Positions 44,091 through 54,344 of a DNA stretch of 64,000 nucleotides are shown here, piece by piece; position 1 is the stretch's first letter; each line of letters begins with the position of its first letter. The notes beneath the pieces were generated by a model. The model made no database searches. It was not told the origin of the DNA and worked only from the letters and a program-made list of their open reading frames with translations. This DNA is from an uncultured Arenicella sp. Lineage in GTDB: Bacteria; Pseudomonadota; Gammaproteobacteria; Arenicellales; Arenicellaceae. The translations under genes were made by a program, and so were the position numbers. The DNA lies in contig CALJWL010000012.1 in the NCBI GenBank assembly GCA_937974565.1, positions 1 through 64,000 of the forward strand, read 5' to 3'.

Positions 44091-44426
44091 AAGGAAGAAC
44101 TAATAAGGACATCACACTTAAAACGATTCCCCCCTCCCCCCACTTCAAGCCCAATTCCGAGCTAAAGCTTCATATTTTTTATTCTAACTGTGCCAAGTTT
44201 CACGCAAACGCAGTGACCCACATTTCATTCAAACACAAGAAAAGGTTCGATCTTTTAATATCAGCGGTACGACGCCTCAAACAATAAAACGGCTATGGCC
44301 GCGCGCAAGCACAGGGTACGCAACACTATCAAACCTACATCAATGACGCACAGTGCATCATTAAAGTCATCAAAACGACTGTTTCAGAACAAAATTAGTG
44401 TTCCCTACCATTCAACAACCATTGAC

Positions 44427-44478
44427 TGAAGCATATAATTTACGTTAACGTAAACGTAAACAAACATTATATGCTTCA
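44427..44478. promoter_or_regulatory. liu operon operator inside a long inverted repeat
   Basis: TTTACGTTAACGTAAA (44439-44454) is a perfect 16-bp palindrome followed by a further half-site CGTAAA, a pattern like LiuR-type MerR operators. It sits between perfect 13-bp inverted arms, TGAAGCATATAAT at 44427-44439 and ATTATATGCTTCA at 44466-44478. It lies just upstream of liuR, so it should control the whole operon. A possible -10 is CATTAT at 44465-44470, paired with TTTACG at about 20 bp, the long spacer typical of MerR-controlled promoters. Confidence 0.75.
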
Positions 44479-44496
44479 ATTTTTATTAATAGATTA

Positions 44497-44871
44497 ATGT
44501 CAATAGAGTATTCCATTAGAGAGCTTGCTGATGAGTTTGGCGTGACCACTCGAACCTTGCGGTTCTACGAGGAAAAAGGGTTGCTATCACCCAAACGACA
44601 CAACCACACTCGCACCTACTCAAACGCCGACCGAACTCGACTTCGATTAATTCTGCGAGGAAAACGTTTGGGCTTAACATTGGAAGAGAGTGCCTCAATC
44701 ATACTTATGTATGATTCGAAGACCGGCAATACCGAACAGCTTGAAGCCTTAATTACTAAGATACGAGGCAAACGCAATCAGCTTATTCAACAACAAAGAG
44801 ATTTAGAATTGATGTTACTTGACCTTAAGGTGGCCGAAGACCGATGTATTCAATCACTCACTAAAGTGTGA
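44497..44871 (+). CDS. liuR: MerR-family regulator LiuR
   Basis: A 124-residue regulator with a MerR HTH ([26 protein letters not shown], then [20 protein letters not shown]) and a C-terminal coiled coil (about 75-118) rather than a metal-binding tail. In gammaproteobacteria LiuR controls leucine/isovalerate degradation, and here it is the first gene of that cluster. It may regulate itself through the palindrome 42 bp upstream. No ribosome site is visible before the ATG. The next gene begins 67 bp later. Confidence 0.9.
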   Translation: MSIEYSIRELADEFGVTTRTLRFYEEKGLLSPKRHNHTRTYSNADRTRLRLILRGKRLGLTLEESASIILMYDSKTGNTEQLEALITKIRGKRNQLIQQQRDLELMLLDLKVAEDRCIQSLTKV

Positions 44872-44938
44872 CTTACATTACCCCCAAAGCTCTGTATCAC
44901 GTTCCAACAACACTCGCATTTCAATACTGAACAATACA

Positions 44939-46108
44939 ATGACCAAGCACTATCAATCACTGAATTTTAACTTGGGCGAAGAAATAGACATGCTTCGCAA
45001 TATGACGCATGAGTTTGCCAATAACGAAATCGCCAACAGGGCACAACAAATTGATCTGGATAACCAGTTTCCGAATGACTTGTGGCGCAAATTCGGCGAC
45101 CTAGGCTTGCTCGGCATCACCGTAGAGGAAGAGTATGGTGGCAGTAATATGGGGTACTTGGCACACTGCGTTGCCATGGAAGAAATCAGCCGTGCCTCTG
45201 CATCGGTGGGCCTGTCTTATGGCGCGCACTCAAACCTTTGTGTTAACCAAATACGAAAGAATGGCTCACAAAAACAAAAGTTGAAGTATTTACCCAAACT
45301 GTGTTCAGGTGAGCATGTGGGTGCGTTGGCCATGTCCGAGCCCAGCGCCGGATCTGACGTAGTGAGTATGCGTTTACGAGCCGATAAAAAAGGAGACCAT
45401 TACGTCTTAAATGGCAACAAAATGTGGATCACTAACGGCCCTGATGCAGACACCTATGTAATTTATGCAAAAACCGATATCCATGGCGGTTCCAAAGGCA
45501 TTACGGCGTTCATCGTAGAGCGCGACTTTCCGGGTTTTTCTCAAGCCCAAAAATTAGACAAACTCGGCATGCGCGGCTCAAACACATGTGAGTTGGTATT
45601 TCAAAATTGCGAGGTTCCCGAAGAAAACATACTCGGCTTTGACGGCGGCGGCGTGCGCGTCTTAATGTCTGGGCTAGACTACGAACGAACGGTCTTATCC
45701 GGTGGGCCGGTGGGCATCATGCAGGCCTGTATGGATATTGTGGTTCCTTACATTCATGAGCGTAAACAATTCGATAAAGCCATCGGCGAGTTCCAGCTCA
45801 TGCAAGGGAAAATTGCTGACATGTACACTTCGATTACGGCTTGTCGCGCTTTCCTTTACGCCGTAGGCGCGGCCTGTGATCGCGGTGAAGACAGCCGCAA
45901 AGACGCCGCGTCTGTTATTTTATATACCGCGGAACAAGCCACGCAGATGGCACTCCAAGCCATACAAACGTTGGGAGGAAACGGTTATATAAATGAGTAC
46001 CCCACAGGCCGATTACTACGAGACGCCAAACTTTATGAAATTGGCGCAGGAACCTCAGAAGTACGCCGTATGTTAATCGGCAGAGAACTGTTTAACGAGA
46101 CGCGCTAA
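44939..46108 (+). CDS. liuA: Isovaleryl-CoA dehydrogenase
   Basis: LiuA oxidises isovaleryl-CoA to 3-methylcrotonyl-CoA with FAD, passing electrons to ETF. The 389-residue protein carries acyl-CoA dehydrogenase motifs [16 protein letters not shown] and [20 protein letters not shown], with the flavin/tail region [20 protein letters not shown]. The catalytic base is Glu249 in [12 protein letters not shown], the position used by isovaleryl-CoA dehydrogenases, while the usual later Glu position reads [11 protein letters not shown]. An upstream in-frame stretch from 44819 overlaps liuR and is not coding; the ATG at 44939 gives the normal N-terminus. The stop overlaps the liuB start by one base. 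Confidence 0.95.
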   Translation: MTKHYQSLNFNLGEEIDMLRNMTHEFANNEIANRAQQIDLDNQFPNDLWRKFGDLGLLGITVEEEYGGSNMGYLAHCVAMEEISRASASVGLSYGAHSNLCVNQIRKNGSQKQKLKYLPKLCSGEHVGALAMSEPSAGSDVVSMRLRADKKGDHYVLNGNKMWITNGPDADTYVIYAKTDIHGGSKGITAFIVERDFPGFSQAQKLDKLGMRGSNTCELVFQNCEVPEENILGFDGGGVRVLMSGLDYERTVLSGGPVGIMQACMDIVVPYIHERKQFDKAIGEFQLMQGKIADMYTSITACRAFLYAVGAACDRGEDSRKDAASVILYTAEQATQMALQAIQTLGGNGYINEYPTGRLLRDAKLYEIGAGTSEVRRMLIGRELFNETR

Positions 46109-47718
46109 TGCCCATTATTAAAAGCAAAATCAACGTTCGCTCAGACGAATTTCAAACCAACGCCGAGCATGTGCGCGCTCAGGTCAGTGACTTATCTAAG
46201 CTGGTAGAACAAATTAAATTAGGCGGAGGGCCAACGAAACAACAACGACACCAGAATAAAGGCAAACTGTTAGTACGCCAACGCATTGAAGGCCTACTAG
46301 ATGAGGGTTCACCTTTTTTAGAGATCGGGCAGCTTGCGGCGCACAATGTATACGAAAACGAGAACGTCGCCGCCGCCGGAGTGGTGGTTGGCATAGGCCA
46401 AATAGCGGGGCAGGAATGCATGATTGTGGCCAATGATGCCACGGTTAAAGGCGGCAGCTATTACCCACTCACGGTAAAAAAACACCTGCGTGCGCAGACC
46501 ATCGCCGAACAAAACCATCTGCCTTGTATCTATCTAGTAGACTCCGGCGGAGCTAATCTCGCACGCCAAGAAGAAGTGTTTCCTGATCGGGAACACTTTG
46601 GCCGTATCTTTTATAACCAAGCTCGTATGTCAGCAAAGAATATCCCGCAAATTGCCGCCGTTATGGGCTCCTGCACGGCTGGCGGCGCCTACGTGCCGGC
46701 CATGGCCGATGAGTCGATAATTGTTAAAGATCACGCGACCATTTTCTTAGCTGGCCCTCCTCTGGTTAAAGCCGCAACGGGCGAAGAGGTAAGCGCTGAA
46801 GAATTGGGAGGCGCGGATGTGCATTGCCGAGATTCTGGCGTGGCTGATCACTTTGCTGATAACGATGAACACGCCTTGGTATTGGCGCGCAACTCAATTG
46901 AGCGCCTAAATCGAGTTAAGTTACTCCAATTAGACAGAAAAGACTCTCTGGAACCGCGTTACGATATTGAAGAACTTTACGGCATCATGCCAACCGACAT
47001 GCGGCAACCCTTTGATGTACGTGAAGTCATAGCACGCATTGTCGATGATTCCGATTTTGATGAATTCAAAGCGTTATTTGGCACAACGCTAATCTGCGGT
47101 TTCGCTAGACTCTATGGCTACCCTGTCGGCATCGTTGCCAATAATGGCGTGTTATTCAGCGAGTCAGCGCAAAAAGGAGCGCACTTTATAACGCTTTGCG
47201 GACAACGAAAAATCCCTCTTGTATTTTTACAAAACATCACGGGGTTTATGGTTGGAAAACAATACGAAGCAGGCGGCATTGCCAAGCACGGTGCAAAAAT
47301 GGTCAACGCCGTTGCTAACGTCAATGTACCTAAGTTGACCCTTATCATCGGCAACTCTTATGGGGCTGGGAATTATGGTATGTGTGGCCGCGCTTATGAA
47401 CCCAACTTTTTATTCATGTGGCCCACAGCGCGTATCTCCGTGATGGGCGGTGAACAAGCCGCCGGAGTGTTGGCACAAGTCAAACGTAGCCAAAAAGAGC
47501 GTTCAGGGCAAGAATGGTCGGAACAAGAAGAAACCGAATTTAAACAACCCACTCTAGATTTGTACGAACAAAAGAGTCACCCCTACTACGCATCAGCACG
47601 CCTGTGGGACGACGGCGTCATTGATCCCGCCGACACACGTCAAGTGTTAGGTTTGGCATTGTCCGCTTCGTTAAACAAACCCATTGAAGAGTCTCACTAC
47701 GGCGTTTTCAGGATGTAA
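46108..47718 (+). CDS. liuB: Methylcrotonyl-CoA carboxylase, carboxyltransferase subunit
   Basis: The beta subunit moves CO2 from biotin to 3-methylcrotonyl-CoA, giving 3-methylglutaconyl-CoA. The 536-residue protein has the N-terminal carboxyltransferase half ([23 protein letters not shown]-type [38 protein letters not shown]) and the C-terminal half ([56 protein letters not shown]). Length is normal. The start overlaps the liuA stop (TAATG), implying coupling. Confidence 0.95.
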   Translation: MPIIKSKINVRSDEFQTNAEHVRAQVSDLSKLVEQIKLGGGPTKQQRHQNKGKLLVRQRIEGLLDEGSPFLEIGQLAAHNVYENENVAAAGVVVGIGQIAGQECMIVANDATVKGGSYYPLTVKKHLRAQTIAEQNHLPCIYLVDSGGANLARQEEVFPDREHFGRIFYNQARMSAKNIPQIAAVMGSCTAGGAYVPAMADESIIVKDHATIFLAGPPLVKAATGEEVSAEELGGADVHCRDSGVADHFADNDEHALVLARNSIERLNRVKLLQLDRKDSLEPRYDIEELYGIMPTDMRQPFDVREVIARIVDDSDFDEFKALFGTTLICGFARLYGYPVGIVANNGVLFSESAQKGAHFITLCGQRKIPLVFLQNITGFMVGKQYEAGGIAKHGAKMVNAVANVNVPKLTLIIGNSYGAGNYGMCGRAYEPNFLFMWPTARISVMGGEQAAGVLAQVKRSQKERSGQEWSEQEETEFKQPTLDLYEQKSHPYYASARLWDDGVIDPADTRQVLGLALSASLNKPIEESHYGVFRM

Positions 47719-47720
47719 TC

Positions 47721-48521
47721 ATGATCGACATTAGAAAACAAGAAAACGGCATCGCGGTCGTTACGTTAAATCGACCCTCGAAACACAACGCATTCGATGA
47801 ACACCTGATAGCGTCGATGACCCAAACGTTTCGCGATATTGAAAGCGATGATGAGGTGCGTTTAATGGTACTTGCAGCCGAAGGGAAAAACTTTTCTGCT
47901 GGCGCAGACTTAGCTTGGATGCAGCGCATGGCAAGTTATAACCATGATAAAAATTTAGAAGATGCGCAAAGCTTAGCAGAAATGCTGCGCACCTTGAATT
48001 TTCTAAAAAAGCCCACCCTTGCTCGCATTCAGGGCGCGGCGTTCGGTGGGGCCGTAGGTCTGGTGAGTTGTTGTGACATTGCGGTTGCCGCGGATAACGC
48101 ACGCTTTTGCCTTAGTGAGGTGAGGATAGGCCTAATTCCAGCCACAATATCACCGTACGTTATTGCGGCCATAGGTGAGCGCGCGGCGCGGCGATATTTT
48201 CTCAGCGCCGAACATTTCTCCGCCACTCAGGCTCTAACCTTGGGGCTTGTCAGCGAAATCACATCATCAGACAAACTTGATGAGTGTATTGATTCAATAA
48301 CTCAGCAAATTTTGAACAATAGCCCTACGGCTATCAAAGAAGCGAAACGGTTGATTGCCGATGTGGCTAATGCTCAGATCACAACGGAATTGATCAACAA
48401 CACCAGTGAGCGTATAGCCCGCATTCGCACCTCCAATGACGGGCAAGAAGGCGTGACTGCGTTTTTGGAAAAACGTCCGCCGACATGGCTAAACCAGCCG
48501 CCGCCTGCGGAGGCTGAGTGA
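47721..48521 (+). CDS. liuC: Methylglutaconyl-CoA hydratase
   Basis: LiuC hydrates 3-methylglutaconyl-CoA to 3-hydroxy-3-methylglutaryl-CoA. The 266-residue crotonase-fold protein has RPSKHNAFDEHLIASMTQTF, the oxyanion loop AAEGKNFSAGADLAWMQRMA, the second loop IQGAAFGGAVGLVSCCDIAV and SEVRIGLIPATISPYVIAAI, the pattern of the methylglutaconyl-CoA hydratase subgroup. Two base pairs separate it from liuB, and its stop overlaps the liuD ATG (TGATG). Confidence 0.93.
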   Translation: MIDIRKQENGIAVVTLNRPSKHNAFDEHLIASMTQTFRDIESDDEVRLMVLAAEGKNFSAGADLAWMQRMASYNHDKNLEDAQSLAEMLRTLNFLKKPTLARIQGAAFGGAVGLVSCCDIAVAADNARFCLSEVRIGLIPATISPYVIAAIGERAARRYFLSAEHFSATQALTLGLVSEITSSDKLDECIDSITQQILNNSPTAIKEAKRLIADVANAQITTELINNTSERIARIRTSNDGQEGVTAFLEKRPPTWLNQPPPAEAE

Positions 48522-50533
48522 TGTTTACTAAGATATTGATCGCCAACCGCGGTGAAATTGCATGCCGTATTATTCACACCGCCAAACGACTCGGCATTAA
48601 AACGGTGGCGGTCTACTCTGACGCCGACGAACATGCCTTGCACACAATGTCGGCTGATGAGGCTATCCACATTGGCGAATCACCAGCAAGTGAATCCTAC
48701 TTACTCAGTAATCGCATTATTCAAGCGGCAAAAAAAACGGGCGCACAAGCCATACACCCCGGTTACGGGTTTTTATCCGAGAACGCCGATTTTGCTCGAA
48801 GCTGCGCGGAACATGCGCTTATTTTTATTGGTCCCTCAGCAAAGTCAATCGAATCAATGGGGTCAAAGTCGGCCGCAAAAAATTTGATGGGAAGCGCCAA
48901 TGTACCTCTGGTGCCCGGCTACCATGGCGATGATCAGAGTGTCTCTGGGTTAAAGCAAGCGGCGGATAATATAGGCTACCCTGTGCTGCTTAAAGCGATT
49001 GCTGGCGGCGGCGGCAAAGGAATGAGAGAGGTGTGGCAAGAACATGAGTTCTCACAAGCACTTGATGACGCTAAGCGTGAATCAAAAGCCAGTTTTGGCA
49101 ATGACGACATGTTAGTGGAAAAGTACCTTACTAAACCTCGGCATGTCGAGGTTCAAATTTTTTGTGACCAACACGGAAACGGGGTTTATCTGTTTGAACG
49201 AGACTGTTCGGTGCAACGTCGGCACCAAAAAATTATCGAAGAAGCCCCCGCACCGAATCTTTCCCTAGAACAACGCGAAGCCATGGGTGAAACCGCCGTG
49301 CGAGCCGCAAAAGCCATTGATTATGAAGGCGCCGGCACGGTGGAGTTTTTATTGAACAGCGATGGCTCGTTCTACTTTATGGAAATGAACACGCGTCTTC
49401 AGGTTGAGCATCCGGTTACCGAAATGATCACTGGGCAAGACTTAGTCGAATGGCAACTCAAAATCGCCAACGGCGAAAAACTTCCTTTGCAACAAGACGA
49501 ATTAGCAATCAGTGGTCACGCCTTTGAAGCTCGAATATACGCAGAAGACCCTGATAACAACTTTTTACCCGCCACGGGTATTTTAACGGGTTTAACAACG
49601 CCCGAACCGAGCGCCAATGTTCGGATCGATACTGGCGTGATTGAAGGCGATGAAATTAGCCCATTCTACGACCCCATGATCGCAAAACTTGTGGTGTGGG
49701 ATGAAGATCGTAACAGGGCACTGAACCGGTTAACAACTGCGCTTCGCGATTACCATGTTAATGGTTTAGCCACCAACATAAACTTTTTGCACCGACTGGC
49801 CAGCAGCCAACCCTTTATTGATGCCAAGTTAGACACAAGATTCATCGAGACTCATCAAAAAGCTCTGTTTGAAAAAGACAACATGGACGTTGGCTTAACA
49901 ATCGCATTGGCGCAAGCCGGTTTGTTTTTGATCTTAAGATCCAAAGCGCGAGCGAGGAACGACCCGTGGCACTCAAGAAATGGATGGCGAATGAACCAAG
50001 CGTGCAGCCATGCGTATGACATTGGTCTGAACAACGAATTTTATCGAGTTCTACTGGAAGAGCAACGAGGGCCTCATTCCTACAAAATCACCACGAACGA
50101 TAAGAGTGTTGAAGCAACCGCAAGCCTGCAAAGTAACCAATTGGTATGCACAATTGACGGTCATCGACAATCACTGAACGTCAATCAAACGGGGCTTGAT
50201 AGCCATGGCCTCTTTTCAATTCATGGTGAAAAAGGTTCCGTCGAGTATCACTTAAAGCAAACAGTCATTACAGAGAAACAAGCTCGGAACGGTCAACATG
50301 GATTTGCCGCCCCCATGAATGGCCGAGTGGCGGATATTTTAGTGACCGCAGGTGAAGACGTTAATCAAGGTCAAGCCTTGATTATTTTAGAGGCCATGAA
50401 AATGCAGCACGCAATAGAAGCCCCCAGCAACGGCACCGTCAATGAACTTTTTTTTAAGCCAGGAGACTTAGTAGAGGGAGGCACTCAACTCCTAAACTTC
50501 AGTGAAAGTGACAAAAACGGCGATGCGGAATGA
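48521..50533 (+). CDS. liuD: Methylcrotonyl-CoA carboxylase, biotin-containing subunit
   Basis: The alpha subunit carboxylates its biotin with bicarbonate and ATP. The protein of about 670 residues has a biotin carboxylase domain (ILIANRGEIACRIIHTAKRL, YGFLSENADFARSC, KAIAGGGGKGMREVWQE, EMNTRLQVEHPVTEMITG), a middle linker and a C-terminal biotinyl domain with the lysine in ILEAMKMQHAIEAP. I start it at the ATG at 48521, which overlaps the liuC stop and follows GGAGG by about 7 bp; an in-frame GTG at 48518 is possible. The stop overlaps the liuE start (ATGA). Confidence 0.95.
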   Translation: MFTKILIANRGEIACRIIHTAKRLGIKTVAVYSDADEHALHTMSADEAIHIGESPASESYLLSNRIIQAAKKTGAQAIHPGYGFLSENADFARSCAEHALIFIGPSAKSIESMGSKSAAKNLMGSANVPLVPGYHGDDQSVSGLKQAADNIGYPVLLKAIAGGGGKGMREVWQEHEFSQALDDAKRESKASFGNDDMLVEKYLTKPRHVEVQIFCDQHGNGVYLFERDCSVQRRHQKIIEEAPAPNLSLEQREAMGETAVRAAKAIDYEGAGTVEFLLNSDGSFYFMEMNTRLQVEHPVTEMITGQDLVEWQLKIANGEKLPLQQDELAISGHAFEARIYAEDPDNNFLPATGILTGLTTPEPSANVRIDTGVIEGDEISPFYDPMIAKLVVWDEDRNRALNRLTTALRDYHVNGLATNINFLHRLASSQPFIDAKLDTRFIETHQKALFEKDNMDVGLTIALAQAGLFLILRSKARARNDPWHSRNGWRMNQACSHAYDIGLNNEFYRVLLEEQRGPHSYKITTNDKSVEATASLQSNQLVCTIDGHRQSLNVNQTGLDSHGLFSIHGEKGSVEYHLKQTVITEKQARNGQHGFAAPMNGRVADILVTAGEDVNQGQALIILEAMKMQHAIEAPSNGTVNELFFKPGDLVEGGTQLLNFSESDKNGDAE

Positions 50534-51444
50534 ACCATTTAGTGAGTCACCTTCCAAAAAGAGTCAGCCTGTTCGAAGTGGGCCCACGCGACGGCTTGCA
50601 AAATGAAAAAGCGGCTATTACGGTTGCGGACAAGGTCAAACTGATAAACCAACTATCGCAAACAGGTTTAACTCGCATAGAGGCCGGCAGCTTTGTATCC
50701 CCAAAATGGGTGCCACAAATGGCCAACAGTTCGCAGGTGTTTGCCGCAATCAACCGAAAGAATGGAACTGTCTATTCTGCATTGACTCCTAACGGTAAGG
50801 GTTTGCAAGCCGCATTAGCCGCTAAAGTGGATGAGATTGCCGTGTTTGGTGCTGCTTCAGAAACGTTCTCGCGCAAAAACATCAATTGTTCTATCAGCGA
50901 GAGTCTAGAGCGTTTCGCGCCCGTCATCAAATTAGCAACTGAACATGGCCTTAGAGTCAGGGGCTACGTATCTTGTGTGATGGGGTGCCCTTATGAAGGC
51001 CATATCGACGTCAAGAGTGTGGCCAACGTAAGTGAGCAATTGGTTAAGCTTGGTTGCTACGAAATTTCGTTAGGCGATACCATAGGCTGCGGCACGCCAG
51101 AACAGGTAAAACGAGTTGTCAATGAAGTGTCTGAACGGGTGGCCATTGAGGCACTGGCTATCCATTGTCACGACACCTATGGGCAGGCGATCGCCAATAT
51201 ATACGCCGCCCTGCAGTGCGGTATAAGCACGATTGACAGCTCGGTAGCGGGTTTGGGCGGATGCCCATACGCCGCAGGTGCCAGTGGCAATGTGGCCAGT
51301 GAAGACGTTGTTTACCTACTTCAGGGCCTTGGCATCGAGTGTGGCGTTAATCTTGCTGGTTTAATTGACGCCGGTAATACCATCTCACGCACGTTGGGGC
51401 GCCAAAATCAATCAAAAGTGGCGCGGGCGATGAATAAACAATGA
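50530..51444 (+). CDS. liuE: Hydroxymethylglutaryl-CoA lyase
   Basis: LiuE splits 3-hydroxy-3-methylglutaryl-CoA into acetyl-CoA and acetoacetate, ending leucine degradation. The 304-residue TIM-barrel protein has EVGPRDGLQNEKAAI at about 16-30 (catalytic Arg20 and metal-binding Asp21), AIHCHDTYGQAIAN (metal-binding His pair), and the catalytic-Cys loop GLGGCPYAAGASGNVASEDV. It overlaps liuD by 4 bp and is followed by a thiolase gene after 25 bp. Confidence 0.95.
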   Translation: MNHLVSHLPKRVSLFEVGPRDGLQNEKAAITVADKVKLINQLSQTGLTRIEAGSFVSPKWVPQMANSSQVFAAINRKNGTVYSALTPNGKGLQAALAAKVDEIAVFGAASETFSRKNINCSISESLERFAPVIKLATEHGLRVRGYVSCVMGCPYEGHIDVKSVANVSEQLVKLGCYEISLGDTIGCGTPEQVKRVVNEVSERVAIEALAIHCHDTYGQAIANIYAALQCGISTIDSSVAGLGGCPYAAGASGNVASEDVVYLLQGLGIECGVNLAGLIDAGNTISRTLGRQNQSKVARAMNKQ

Positions 51445-51469
51445 AGCCAATGTAAAACAACTAACCACA

Positions 51470-52645
51470 ATGAAACCCATTTATATTACCGCTAGCGCTC
51501 GCACCCCTCTTGGAAGTTTTCAAGGCTCACTGTCTTCGCTCAGCGCACCTGAACTAGGAGCCGCATCGATCCGTGCTAGCCTTGGGCGTTCGGCCTGCTC
51601 GCCTGAATTCATTGATAACGTTTTCTTTGGTAACGTGGTGAGCGCCGGCCTAGGCCAAGCCCCCGCCAGACAAGCGGCCCTTAGAGCTGGGCTTCCCGTA
51701 TCAGTGCCTTGCACAACGGTTAATAAAGTCTGCGGATCAGGCATGCAGGCGATTATACTCGCGGCCAACGCGATTCAATGCGGTCAAGCTCACAGGGTCA
51801 TCGCCGGCGGCATGGAAAGCATGAGTAACACGCCTTATCTATTGGATAAAGCCCGTCAAGGCTACCGGCTAGGTCATCACACAACCAAAGACACCCTATT
51901 TTTGGATGGGCTTGAAGATGCCGAGACTGGGCGTCTGATGGGAGCATTCGCTCAGCACACAGCCGATTGTTTAGACATCACTCGCAAAGCCATGGATGAC
52001 TACGCACTTGAGTCGTTAAAACGAGCGCAAGCAGCCAATATTCGAGGCTTATTCAAAGCAGAAATTACTCCGCTTACCGTCACCAGCAACAAGGGGGAGA
52101 TCCTTGTTGATCTGGACGAACAAATCACTCGTGCAAAGCCAGAAAATATACGCAAACTTAAACCCGCATTTAAAAACGACGGCACCGTCACCCCCGCAAA
52201 CTCCAGCTCCATCTCTGATGGTGCGGCTTCGTTATTGGTGTTCGACGAAGAGGCTCTAAGCGTCTCAGCTCTTAAACCTGAAGCGCAATTAGTTGGGCAC
52301 GCAAGCCACGCACAACGGCCCGAAGAATTCGTTCTGGCCCCTATTGGCGCAATAAAAAAAGTGCTTAAGGCCACGGGGTGGTCAGTCAACGATGTGGATT
52401 TATTTGAAATCAACGAAGCTTTCGCAGTGGTAGCGATCCAAGCCATGTCGGAGTTAGGCTTGGATCACAACAAGGTGAATGTACATGGCGGCGCCTGTGC
52501 TTTGGGCCATCCACTGGGCGCATCAGGGGCAAGAATTATCGTAACGTTGATTCACGCACTCAAATCAAAAGGTAAAACCAAAGGCATTGCAAGCTTGTGT
52601 ATCGGCGGTGGTGAGGCTACAGCGATTGCAATAGAGTTGACATAA
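51470..52645 (+). CDS. atoB: Acetyl-CoA C-acetyltransferase (thiolase II)
   Basis: This thiolase splits acetoacetyl-CoA (from acetoacetate after activation) into two acetyl-CoA. The 391-residue protein has the nucleophile Cys88 in TVNKVCGSGMQA, NEAFAVVAIQAM, HGGACALGHPLGASGARI with the catalytic His, and SLCIGGGEATAIAI with the second Cys. No CoA transferase or acetoacetyl-CoA synthetase gene follows in this window. The function is firm as a thiolase; the symbol is by context. Confidence 0.85.
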   Translation: MKPIYITASARTPLGSFQGSLSSLSAPELGAASIRASLGRSACSPEFIDNVFFGNVVSAGLGQAPARQAALRAGLPVSVPCTTVNKVCGSGMQAIILAANAIQCGQAHRVIAGGMESMSNTPYLLDKARQGYRLGHHTTKDTLFLDGLEDAETGRLMGAFAQHTADCLDITRKAMDDYALESLKRAQAANIRGLFKAEITPLTVTSNKGEILVDLDEQITRAKPENIRKLKPAFKNDGTVTPANSSSISDGAASLLVFDEEALSVSALKPEAQLVGHASHAQRPEEFVLAPIGAIKKVLKATGWSVNDVDLFEINEAFAVVAIQAMSELGLDHNKVNVHGGACALGHPLGASGARIIVTLIHALKSKGKTKGIASLCIGGGEATAIAIELT

Positions 52646-52701
52646 GCCAGCGTTCCGTTAGGGCTCAAAGTCATAATCGACCACCTTCATGCTGTACTCT
52701 T

Positions 52702-52736
52702 AATCACCGGTATTAATTTTCAATCACCAGTATTAA
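52702..52736. repeat. Imperfect 20-bp tandem duplication over a stop codon
   Basis: AATCACCGGTATTAA (52702-52716) and AATCACCAGTATTAA (52722-52736) match at 14 of 15 bases with a 20-bp period. The right copy includes the end of the cupin gene (minus strand), so, as in the AGCS gene, the duplicated unit spans a stop codon. Confidence 0.85.
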
Positions 52737-53046
52737 CAACACCTTGAGGTTCAACCAAAAGCGCTTTGACTTCCTGCTCAGCAAAAGGCCTATGCTCAAG
52801 GCCTTTTGGAACTACGTGCATTTCACCTGGGCCAATATCAATACTTCCGTCCCTAAAATCAATTCTTAGATTACCTTCTAATACGATGAATGCCTCGTCG
52901 GTATCATTGTGTTTATGCCAAACAAACTCTCCTTTTAAACGCACCAGTTTAAACTGATAATCGTTTAATTCAGCAACCACTCTAGGCGACCAATACTCGT
53001 TTATCAAATCTAATTTTTCATCGAAATTAATTGCTTTGTATTCCAC
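52720..53046 (-). CDS. Small cupin protein
   Basis: A 108-residue single-domain cupin. The metal site reads WHKHNDTDEAFIVLEGNLRI (two His and the Glu of cupin motif 1) and the second motif includes GPGEMHVVPKGLEHRPFAE with a His. Related proteins resemble mannose-6-phosphate isomerase-type cupins; the substrate is unknown. The GTG start follows the TAA stop of the EamA gene with no gap, so the two genes are probably co-transcribed and coupled. Confidence 0.78.
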   Translation of the reverse strand: MEYKAINFDEKLDLINEYWSPRVVAELNDYQFKLVRLKGEFVWHKHNDTDEAFIVLEGNLRIDFRDGSIDIGPGEMHVVPKGLEHRPFAEQEVKALLVEPQGVVNTGD

Positions 53047-53934
53047 TTAAGCCCCCGTCACACGGTGTGATTTATTAAGAATAAACAGTAATATCCCACC
53101 CAGCACCATGACCGATGATATCACTAAACGTTGGCTTATTGCCTCACCCGCAAATGCCAGTCCCAAAAAAGCCGCAAGAACAGGAACCGACAGTTGAGAA
53201 ACGGCCGCAGTCGTATTTTTCAAATTTCGTAGTGCGGCGTACCATAAGGCGTAACCCACACCGGATGTAATTGAGCCTGATATCACCGCCAACATAACCC
53301 CTTCTAATGACAACTTAATCGCTCCGAAAACACCAAACAGCATCAGCAAGGCAAGCAAGGCTAACAGCGGCCAAGTTTTAAGGAAGTTATAAGCGGTGTC
53401 GGCCAAAGGGTTTACAGAACCTTGACCTTGCACTGTGTAAGTCGCCCAAGCCCCTCCCGCAATGATCATCAGAATTAAGCCTATGCCACTGGGTTTAGAG
53501 GACTCTGGCCATAATAAATAGGCAAACCCAAGACAAGTGATGATGAACCCTATGCACTCAAAAATAGAAAGGCGTTCGCCTTTTAAAATGCCATAGACAA
53601 TCAAAACAATTTGAACCGTACCAAACAAAATAAGCGCACCGGTTGCGGTGTCCAAGGTAATGTATGCGTATGAAAAGAAAGCGGCGTAAACAAATAAAGA
53701 AGCACCGCCCACCCAACTACCAAACGACAACCGATTTGGCGTTTCTTGAAGCCCGCGAGTCCGCTTCTCGATCAACAGAAGTATAAAAAGCATCACCATT
53801 CCAGCCACGATTCGAAGCAATGTAAAGCTGCTGGCATCAATGTTTTCTGTTTTAAGCGCCAAACGGCAAAGTATGGAATTACCAGCAAAAGCAAACAGTG
53901 CAAACAATGCTAATAAAAATGTTCTCATATCCAT
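53047..53934 (-). CDS. EamA-family (DMT superfamily) transporter
   Basis: An inner-membrane exporter of about 295 residues with ten helices in two EamA repeats: FALFAFAGNSILCRLALKTE and SSFTLLRIVAGMVMLF in the first, GGAWATYTVQGQGS and GVGYALWYAALRNLKNTTAA in the second, ending LAFLGLAFAGEAISQR-like and a lysine-rich tail. Substrate unknown. The ATG at 53934 is preferred; in-frame codons to 53955 lack membrane character. It is followed without a gap by the cupin gene. Confidence 0.82.
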   Translation of the reverse strand: MDMRTFLLALFALFAFAGNSILCRLALKTENIDASSFTLLRIVAGMVMLFILLLIEKRTRGLQETPNRLSFGSWVGGASLFVYAAFFSYAYITLDTATGALILFGTVQIVLIVYGILKGERLSIFECIGFIITCLGFAYLLWPESSKPSGIGLILMIIAGGAWATYTVQGQGSVNPLADTAYNFLKTWPLLALLALLMLFGVFGAIKLSLEGVMLAVISGSITSGVGYALWYAALRNLKNTTAAVSQLSVPVLAAFLGLAFAGEAISQRLVISSVMVLGGILLFILNKSHRVTGA

Positions 53935-54344
53935 ATTATCTTTTTCGCAGCTCAATCAGTCATATTGAAAGACTAACATATGGCCCAGCAGTTAACTCCA
54001 CCGAAAGCCAAGAACATAAGAACCTTAATTAAAAGGATTAGGGTCGGTTAGCGTGTGGAGAATGTAAGAGCTTTTTCAAGAACAATGCGGTCACAAGGGT
54101 CGTGAACCATTAGCCCTTCCCTTCTTTGAAAAAGCAGTTGCCGTCATCAATGTTAAAAGCCACTGAAACGTAATGGCACTTTGTAAGTGTAGGTGGCGTA
54201 AATGTAGTAACCTTTAGGGCGGCTCTGGGCTCAGTTCGAGCGTGTGCTGAGGTGAAATCTATAAAAAGAAGAGTGTGCGTTAAGCTAAATCGATTACTGT
54301 AAATCAGTACACGGATTCAGCTCAACGCATTGACTGTATTTCAA
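53935..54344. other. 410-bp gap between EamA and orphan secreted-protein genes
   Basis: Contains the minus-strand hairpin annotated separately. Otherwise no open frame with protein features, no RNA gene and no clear promoter is seen. Confidence 0.5.
54260..54328 (-). terminator. Terminator of the orphan secreted-protein gene
   Basis: On the minus strand the sequences at 54328-54314 and 54291-54277 pair over 15 bp (two G-U pairs), with a nested 5-bp hairpin TACTG/CAGTA in the loop, followed by ACACTCTTCTTTTTAT. It lies 16 bp after the stop codon. The T-rich tail exists only on the minus strand. Confidence 0.65.

Larger units (their letters stand above)
44011..44496. other. 486-bp gap before the liu operon
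   Basis: The left part holds a terminator-like hairpin; the middle has homopolymer runs (CCCCCC at about 44130-44145) and no coding features; the right end (44427-44478) holds the liu operator. A small hairpin GAACA/TGTTC lies near 44390-44406. I see no gene. Confidence 0.5.

Noticed and set aside
44819-44938. 40-codon N-terminal extension of isovaleryl-CoA dehydrogenase
   Set aside because: It overlaps liuR in another frame and lies before the normal family N-terminus; the ATG at 44939 fits better.
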